Shown here in pieces: positions 58,601 through 64,000 of a stretch of DNA of 64,000 nt. The notes beneath the pieces are model-generated. The model made no database searches. It was not told where the DNA came from and was given only the letters and a program-made list of their open reading frames with translations. Each line of letters opens with the position of its first letter. The stretch's first letter is position 1. This DNA is from Heterocephalus glaber (Eukaryota > Chordata > Mammalia > Rodentia > Bathyergidae), in assembly GCF_000247695.1 (NCBI RefSeq), contig NW_004624730.1, forward strand, positions 29,831,723-29,895,722, in the 5' to 3' direction. Both the position numbers and the translations under genes were made by a program.

Positions 58601-58910
58601 TTTGAGTCTGGCCTTTACTGTCTGCATTCCTATTGCATTCTGGCCTTCTGAGATCTGACCAGAATTACCTATCAGGTTCTGCTTATAGTACTATAAAGCT
58701 TTCTAGCCTGTATCTCCAAGCCTTTCCAAACTACTCCAACAAACCATTTCCAAGGGCTTCTAAACCACATGATTAGGTACAGTCATATGAAGGACCCTAC
58801 TTCTTTGATATTTGCTGTATTGTTTACTTTCTTGTCTCTGTGACACAATACCTAACACTCACAACTTAAAGGAGAGTAGTTTTGCATTGATTCAGTCACA
58901 CTTTCAGTTT
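55636..58910 (-). mobile_element. MaLR LTR retrotransposon with internal region, minus, interrupted by L1
   Basis: Plus-strand order: LTR in reverse (55636-55972: 'ctcatcactgagacacaattcctgatgtccacaacttaaagaagtttaatttggttcacagtttt', 'catggcagaaggtcattc', 'catggtggctgag', ending 'aaccaccacatttcac'). Then internal sequence (55973-56294), an L1 insertion (56310-57586), and internal sequence again (57602-58835). A partial second LTR follows ('gtctctgtgacacaatacctaacactcacaacttaaagg', 58836-58910). The internal/LTR junction 'ggaccctacttctttgatatttgctgtattg' resembles the reverse complement of the known MaLR primer-binding-site region. MaLR internal regions lack a complete pol, and no coding frame is preserved. 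Confidence 0.75.
56295..57601 (+). mobile_element. L1 with 5' inversion and 15-bp TSD
   Basis: TSD AGAAAACAAATAGGA at 56295-56309 and 57587-57601. The first part, about 56310-56690, is L1 ORF2 in minus orientation (minus-strand residues [20 protein letters not shown] and [15 protein letters not shown]). From about 56695 the L1 runs in plus orientation: [56 protein letters not shown] stop then falls in place of the W codon expected after VQPL. Next come the ORF2 end, the 3' UTR with polypurine tract (57350-57480), and 'aatgtaccaataaaag' with a short A-rich tail. An inverted 5' part joined to a sense 3' part within one TSD pair is the mark of twin priming. The copy cannot encode ORF2 protein. 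Confidence 0.92.
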
Positions 58911-59112
58911 TCTGCAGTACAGTTAAAGATTGTATTATTGTTTTCTTGACCACGTTAAAATAAAACAGATACATGTAAATCATACAAAGATTTGAATTTT
59001 GCTTGAGTTGTCTTAGTCACAAAGAGCCTAAAAAATCTAACTGAATCACTGATGAATTACAGCTTTTGTAAGGGTGAATTTTACTCAGTAGACTCAGTAA
59101 AGGACACCTCAC
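58911..59112. other. Spacer sharing about 90 bp with 60738-60830
   Basis: 58913-59002 ('tctgcagtacagttaaag', 'ttgttttcttgaccacgttaaaataaaacagatacatgtaaatc', 'gatttgaattttg') closely matches 60738-60830 ('tctgtagtatggttaaag', 'gttttcttgagcaagctaaagtgaaacagatgcatgtaaatt', 'gtgtgaattttg'). The rest is unique. Confidence 0.75.
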
Positions 59113-59600
59113 CACTGTGTTTTAGTCACCTTTTCCACCTTAGGACAAAACATCTGACATGTACCACTTACAAGAAGAGAGATTTATTTTGGCTCATGGA
59201 TACAGTCCCTCATCTGGTTCAAGGCAGAAATGGCATGAGAGAAGAGCCTGGCTGGAGGAAAGCTGGTCATGTCATGGTGGCCAGGAAGCAGAAAGAAAAA
59301 GGAGAGACTGGGAAGGGAGTTCTACCTTTCCAGGTCACACCACCAGTGACCCACCTTTTTCAGTTACCTCTTAGCAGCACATCTGCTATGGCTTTATCAG
59401 TGGAACACAATGGCACTGAGTCCAACTACCAGTGGAGTCCTTGTTCCCAGCTGAAACCTCTTGAGCCTAACCTTTAATGTCTGGATTTCTTTGAGCATTT
59501 TTGTCTTCTGAGCTCTGTTCAGAATCTCCCACTGGCTTACAGAATTCTAGAAATTTTCTAGCCAGCATCTACAAAACCCCAAACTCCTCCTGTGAACCAG

Positions 59601-60659
59601 TTCCAAAATTTTCTACCTATTTCATAATGTCTAGTGTACATTCTAATGTCTAGTATACATTTTGGTCCTCACTTATACTTTTGGTTTCTCACACCAGAGA
59701 AACAATGTGATATTTACACATATGTGTTCAATTTATTTCACTTAAGAGTATGGACTCAAGGTGTATCCATTTACTGAGAAATGTCTCAAGTCTATCTTTC
59801 TTTATGGCTAAGTATACTCCCTTGTATATAAAAAAACACATCTTCTTTATCCATTCATTAGTTGACGGGCATTTGGGCTGTTTCCAAGATTTAGCTATTA
59901 CAAATTGTGCTGCTATAAACATGGGTTTGCATTTTGTATATATCATTGTGGTATGATGTTTTTAATTCTTTCAGAAAGATACCAAGAAGCAGAATAGCAA
60001 ATGGAACCTCTAGTTTAGTTTTTTGAGGAGTCTCCACACTGATTTCCATAATAGTTGCACCAGTCTACACTCCCACCAACAGTGGAGAAGGGTTACTTTT
60101 TCTCCACAGCCCCCCCAGCATTTGTTATTGGTTGACTTCTTGATAATTACCATTCTTCCTGGAGTGAGATGGAATTTCAGCATTGTTTTAATTTGCATTT
60201 TTCAAATGACCAGTGATGTTGAACATTTTTTATATATTTATTTGCCATTTTTATTTTTTCTTTTGAGAAGTTTCTTTTCATTTCACATGCCCATTTTTGG
60301 ACTGGGTCTTTATATTGGGGGGGGGTCTGGTTTGTTTTTTTTTGGGGGGGTGCTTTATATATTCTAGATATTAGTCCGTTAAGGAACAGCTGGCAAAAAT
60401 TTTTTTCCCACTCTGGGTTGTCTCTTCACTATGTTGATGATTTCTTTTGCTGTGCAAAACCTTTTTAATAAGATCCCAGTTGTTTGGCCGGTGATTTAGC
60501 CCAGTGGTTTCACCGCCTGCTGCATAAACGCAAGGACCCGAATTCGATCCCCGGTACCAAAAAAAAAAAAAGAAAAGATCCCAGTTATTGATTCTTTGTA
60601 ATATTTCCTGTGCGATCAGGACTTGGCAAGGTTACCCAGCAGTTTTCCAAAATCTTCTA
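59601..60659 (-). mobile_element. L1 ORF2 3' part with TSD, minus strand, inside MaLR
   Basis: TSD TTCCAAAATTTTCTA (59601-59615) and TTCCAAAATCTTCTA (60645-60659), one mismatch. Inside, in reverse, are the end of ORF2 ('ttcacttaagagtatggactcaaggtgtatcc', 'tctttatccattcattagttgacgggcatttgggctgtttccaag') and further ORF2 up to 'gttgtctcttcactatgttgatgatttcttttgctgtgc'. Minus-strand residues include QPKCPSTNEWIKKMCFF and [19 protein letters not shown]. The polypurine 3' UTR is missing at the left edge. A SINE is nested at 60482-60574. Confidence 0.88.
60470..60586 (+). mobile_element. Young ID-like SINE with TSD inside L1 (type 2)
   Basis: TSD AAGATCCCAGTT at 60470-60481 and 60575-60586. The body at 60482-60574 is 'gtgatttagcccagtggtttcaccgcctgctgcataaacgcaaggacccgaattcgatccccggtacc' plus A-tail. 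The L1 reading ('...ttaataagatcccagtt[SINE]attgattctttg') is continuous when the SINE is removed. The A box has one change (TTAGCCCAGTGG). Confidence 0.95.
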
Positions 60660-61299
60660 AATCATATAGTCAAGTATAGCAACAGCAACAACTCCACTTC
60701 TCTGGTACCAAAAGCTCTGGTTCGGTCAGATTGAGAATCTTCTGTAGTATGGTTAAAGACTTTACTGTTTTCTTGAGCAAGCTAAAGTGAAACAGATGCA
60801 TGTAAATTAAACAAAGGTGTGAATTTTGTATACGAGTAGACAGAGGCTAAAATAAATATTTCTTTATTGTTTAGTTAAGAGATGTTAAATATATACATCC
60901 ACTTTGGTGGAGGAGGTTGTCCTTTTCTCATTTTGCTGATTAAAATTCATTATTGAGAAAGATATAATTCATCAACAATTCAGAAAAATTATTCTAGGCT
61001 CTTTGTGTAACATTTATTAAATTTTCAACAAAAACAGCATAAATTCTTGAACAAGGAGTATACTTTAATACATTTCTTCAATCTCAGTATCTAAATGTAA
61101 TTTTACAAGATATATATAAAAATATGATAAAATAATATGATGAATATGATAACATGAAGAATATGATCAATACACAATATTGTAACTGAAAATTATTGAA
61201 AATTGTTTGTAGTTTTCAAAATTGCCCATAGTAACTGCCAATTTCTGAAGTGTCCACTGACTTTCTCAAAAAAATGTGCTGCCTGTACAATTTAACCAG

Positions 61300-61336
61300 A
61301 TATGTATATGGATATATATGTATATATATATATATG
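61300..61336 (+). repeat. (TA)n-rich microsatellite
   Basis: ATATGTATATGGATATATAT followed by (TA)n. Low complexity. Confidence 0.93.
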
Positions 61337-62586
61337 AATCATGTTCATTTACAAATATGTCACTTTCATTTAAAAGTAGACTTAAATTATACTTAATATT
61401 ATATTAAAATTTTTGAAAAAAATCCCTAAATGTTTTAGGGTAATTCTGCAGTCAAGAATTTAAGTGTAGTTTATTCTCAACTTCCTCAATTTACAAATAT
61501 TAAACTGAAGTCAAGAAAGGTTATGTATCTTTTTTCTTTATATTAAAATTTAAATCTAGAAGGAATTGAAATAATAACAAAATAAACACCTCTATAATTT
61601 TCATTAATTTTTTTTAATATTTAAAAGACAAATGTTTTTGGTCTCTTTTCCTGATCACAGGCATGCATGCATGTGTATGTGTGGGAATTTTTTATTTAAT
61701 TACTTGCTTTTGAACAATATGATAATGTTGTAATATTTTACAATGCATCTTCTAACAAGGATGAATTACATAGATAGGAAATAATATAGAACTCTTATCG
61801 TATTGAGAATCATGTGAAATTATACTACCCTGCTATTATTAATTTTAAATTAGATATATTCATTGAGATAGTGATCTCAAGATCTCATCATTACAAAGGA
61901 CTACGTTCCATTTACAATTTTGAAAAGTTATCTGTGGAGTGATATTTTTAATACTCTGTCCTCTAGAAACTTTCACCGATTGGCTTGTATATCTGTGATA
62001 TTGTTGTGTAAATTACATATTACATTGGGGGTTACAAAATGGTAATTTTTCTAACTCAATCACTCCTTGTACGTTTATTGGTAATATCCCTCTCTAGGGA
62101 AGACAACTTTTGTTTTTCAGGTCTCATTTCCTTTCCTTCCACACTATTGTCGGGAACCACTTGATCAGTTTCTCCTTGTACAGAGATCTCTCTGTGTCAC
62201 GCACACTCCTCTCCTTCAACATGGAAAATACTTCATTCATGAACAACATCCACCATCTTGCCCATCCTAGACATGCCTTTAGAACTACTTGGCCCATTGT
62301 TCTCTAAAGGGCTGAGAAATTATTAGATCAGGGATTCAGAAGAAGGAAAAAGATTGTGAGTTTAAAATCAACAGCTCTACAGTGTAGTAGAACCAATAGT
62401 CAGGTCTCAGGGTTAAAGGTGAGGGACAAGTTATTTCTTTATTTATCTGCTTACTTAGGGGTTGACAATTTCAAACATAAAAGAAGCAGAACAAAAGGAA
62501 AATAAACGCCTAAGTACCCATCTTTCAATTTCAGCAAACTCTTTAATATATTATCAAATTTACTTCATCTACTCTTCACTCCACTT

Positions 62587-62627
62587 TGTTGTTGTTGCTG
62601 TTGCTGCATTTGTTGTTATTGTTGTTG
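62587..62627 (+). repeat. (TTG)n/(TGC)n trinucleotide repeat
   Basis: Interrupted GTT repeats with GCT units, about 41 bp. The Leu-rich and Asn-rich ORFs across it on the two strands are products of the repeat. Confidence 0.93.
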
Positions 62628-64000
62628 ATTGGTGCAAATGCCATGCATGAGGCCATTCTGTGCTTACACATGTCAGCATGTAACTTAAAGTTTGTGCTGG
62701 CACAATTGTATAATAGTCCCCCTAGATTTCTGGACCCTGGAATACACACATCTTGTCCCACTTATTCAACCAAACACTGACCTAGGGACTGCTTTAAAAT
62801 ATTTTGCAAAAGTAATTAAGATCCTTAGCCAATTGGTCTTAACATAGGATATTTATCAGTGTGGACTCAAACTAAACACATGAGCCCTTCCAATGTAGGT
62901 CTAAAGATCAGAGATGGAGCAACTCAGAGATTCCATACCTGTGGGGGATTTGACACGCTAGATGTTCTTCATTGCTAGCTGGAAGATTGAGGGGGACAAG
63001 TGACAAGGAATGTGGCCAGGAGCTGAGGCAGCCCTTAGTGAAAAATAAAAAAATCGAGACTTCCATGACCAAGCCAAATGGAACTGAATTCTGTCCACAA
63101 CCCGTATGAGGCTGAACACTACTTCAAAGGGGGAATAGAAAACACAAAAGATGCTTTGATTTTAGCAGCTTAAGCCCCTAACCAGAAAACCTGGTTATAT
63201 TCTGTGAGAACCCTGATCCATGGAAATAAGAGATTATAAATTTGTATTATTACGTTTTGTAAAGTTTGTAGTAATTTGAAACTATGGAAAACTAGGAGAA
63301 CTATAATAGAATTTATACATGTAAGAAAATAATCTTGAAAATATAGCCACCATGCCATTGTGACCTCTAACAAAATTAATAGCCACTATTTACTATGTGT
63401 GATGTGTGATGGATATTAAAGGAGTTGTAGTCTTGGCAATTATGACACATGTTAAATAGGTTTTCTTGAGCCAGTCAGTAAAGGTAACAAGAAGTACAAC
63501 CTCATAACCTATGACCTTATAACATAACTATAAAGGACTCAATTCAAGAAACTAAAATAAACTTTTAGTTCACAACCCAATAAAATTTAGTCTCTTTGTA
63601 TTTCTGAAATTAATCAGTTAAAGAGTTATGACTAAATGACTGTGGGGCCTAAATTTCTTAGAACATGTTAAATCATGTCATTGCTAACTTCCTGTTTGAT
63701 GAGTCGCAGCAGTTTACATAATTTCAATGAGTCGTTCATTCTAAAAGTTTTAAAGTGTGTGTCATTTGTATTACATATTACTTATTTGCTTCTCTTCTTT
63801 CAGTCTCTTTTATATCTTAACCCTTTCTTCAACCATGCCTTATACTTCAAGATTCAGTTCTTTTAACTGAAATGTATAAGGAACAAAATACCTAATGATG
63901 AAATTCCCAAATGTTAAGTTTTTATTCTGATCATATACAAGAACCAGTTATATTTTTTTTCTGAACTTAATTTAGAATTTTATTTCCAAATTAAAAAGAA

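Larger units (their letters stand above)
59113..60737 (-). mobile_element. Second MaLR fragment (LTR and internal end), minus, interrupted by L1
   Basis: LTR in reverse at 59113-59410 ('ttttagtcaccttttccaccttaggacaaaacatctgac', 'aagaagagagatttattttggctcatgg', 'catgtcatggtggccaggaagcag', 'caccaccagtgacccacc'). Internal sequence at 59425-59615 is homologous to 58590-58765 ('ctctt/ttttgagtctggcct', 'ggccttctgag…', 'ctagc…atct', 'ccaaactcctcc'). It resumes at 60645-60735 ('tcttctaaatcatatagtcaagta…ctggtaccaaaag'). The 141-codon ORF at 59052-59477 falls inside this LTR and is not a gene. Confidence 0.7.
60838..64000. other. 3-kb stretch without gene
   Basis: Strongly AT-rich unique DNA to the window end. 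Contains a (TA)n-rich stretch (61300-61336) and a GTT/GCT trinucleotide stretch (62587-62627). ORFs of 60-67 codons (62110-62307, 62462-62650, 63170-63373, 63675-63866) have no recognised protein. Confidence 0.4.

Noticed and set aside
59052..59477. 141-codon plus-strand ORF
   Set aside because: It lies mostly in a reversed MaLR LTR; no gene.
60318..60352. Runs of G (gggggggg...ggggggg) as a possible G-quadruplex
   Set aside because: Only two G-runs separated by T-rich sequence, inside a decayed L1; not a convincing quadruplex motif.
1..64000. CRISPR arrays, phage, plasmid or bacterial defence systems
   Set aside because: No regularly spaced repeats, operons or bacterial genes; the repeats are all mammalian retroelements.

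Overview
This window is mammalian nuclear DNA, almost certainly from a rodent. The evidence is the repeats: 7SL-derived B1 and B1-dID SINEs, a young tRNA-derived ID-like SINE, L1 fragments, and MaLR (MLT1/ORR1-like) LTRs, all in AT-rich non-coding sequence with poly(A) tails and target-site duplications (TSDs). The young SINE has a tRNA-like body with A box TTAGCTCAGTGG and B box GTTCGATCC. It ends in GGTACC plus poly(A), which is unlike the murine ID/B2 or classic squirrel ID consensus. I suspect a beaver/kangaroo-rat type lineage (Castorimorpha), but that is inference only. There are no bacterial genes, operons, CRISPR arrays or RNA genes.

I found no intact protein-coding gene and no convincing functional exon. 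The two gene-derived features are dead retrocopies. One is a near full-length TMA16 copy (11060-11950, two frameshifts and a stop). The other is a short ATP11B (P4-ATPase flippase) piece (31140-31655) that has an 11-bp TSD, an AATAAA signal and a poly(A) tail although it covers only an internal part of the coding region. Almost every other ORF of 60-180 codons is either a shadow or lies inside L1, LTR or SINE sequence. The window is therefore intergenic, or lies inside a very large intron.

Layout. 1-16 kb is repeat-dense: L1 3' ends, a SINE dimer, several MaLR LTRs, a small hAT-like element, the TMA16 retrocopy, and an L1/B1/ID/L1 cluster at 12.7-14.3 kb. 16-31 kb is mostly unique AT-rich DNA with one MaLR LTR, MIRs, two SINEs and microsatellites. 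31-32 kb holds the ATP11B retrocopy. 34-41 kb carries SINE insertions and an L1 (36642-37816) whose 3' UTR is tandemly duplicated. 41-54 kb is unique DNA with MIRs, B1, SINEs, an MLT1 LTR and long (TC)/(GA) tracts. 54.9-60.8 kb is a nest: two MaLR internal regions in minus orientation, each interrupted by an L1. One of these L1s has a 5' inversion typical of twin priming, and the other carries a SINE. 60.8-64 kb is unique DNA with short simple repeats.

No new biological system is visible. The most useful observations concern retrotransposition: the retrocopied, probably prematurely polyadenylated ATP11B transcript, the twin-primed L1, the L1 with two 3' UTR units, two sublineages of the young SINE, and the nested MaLR block with a shared flanking segment. 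Repeat boundaries are by eye (about ±20 bp) unless a TSD fixes them. Family names come from recognition, not from a database search.
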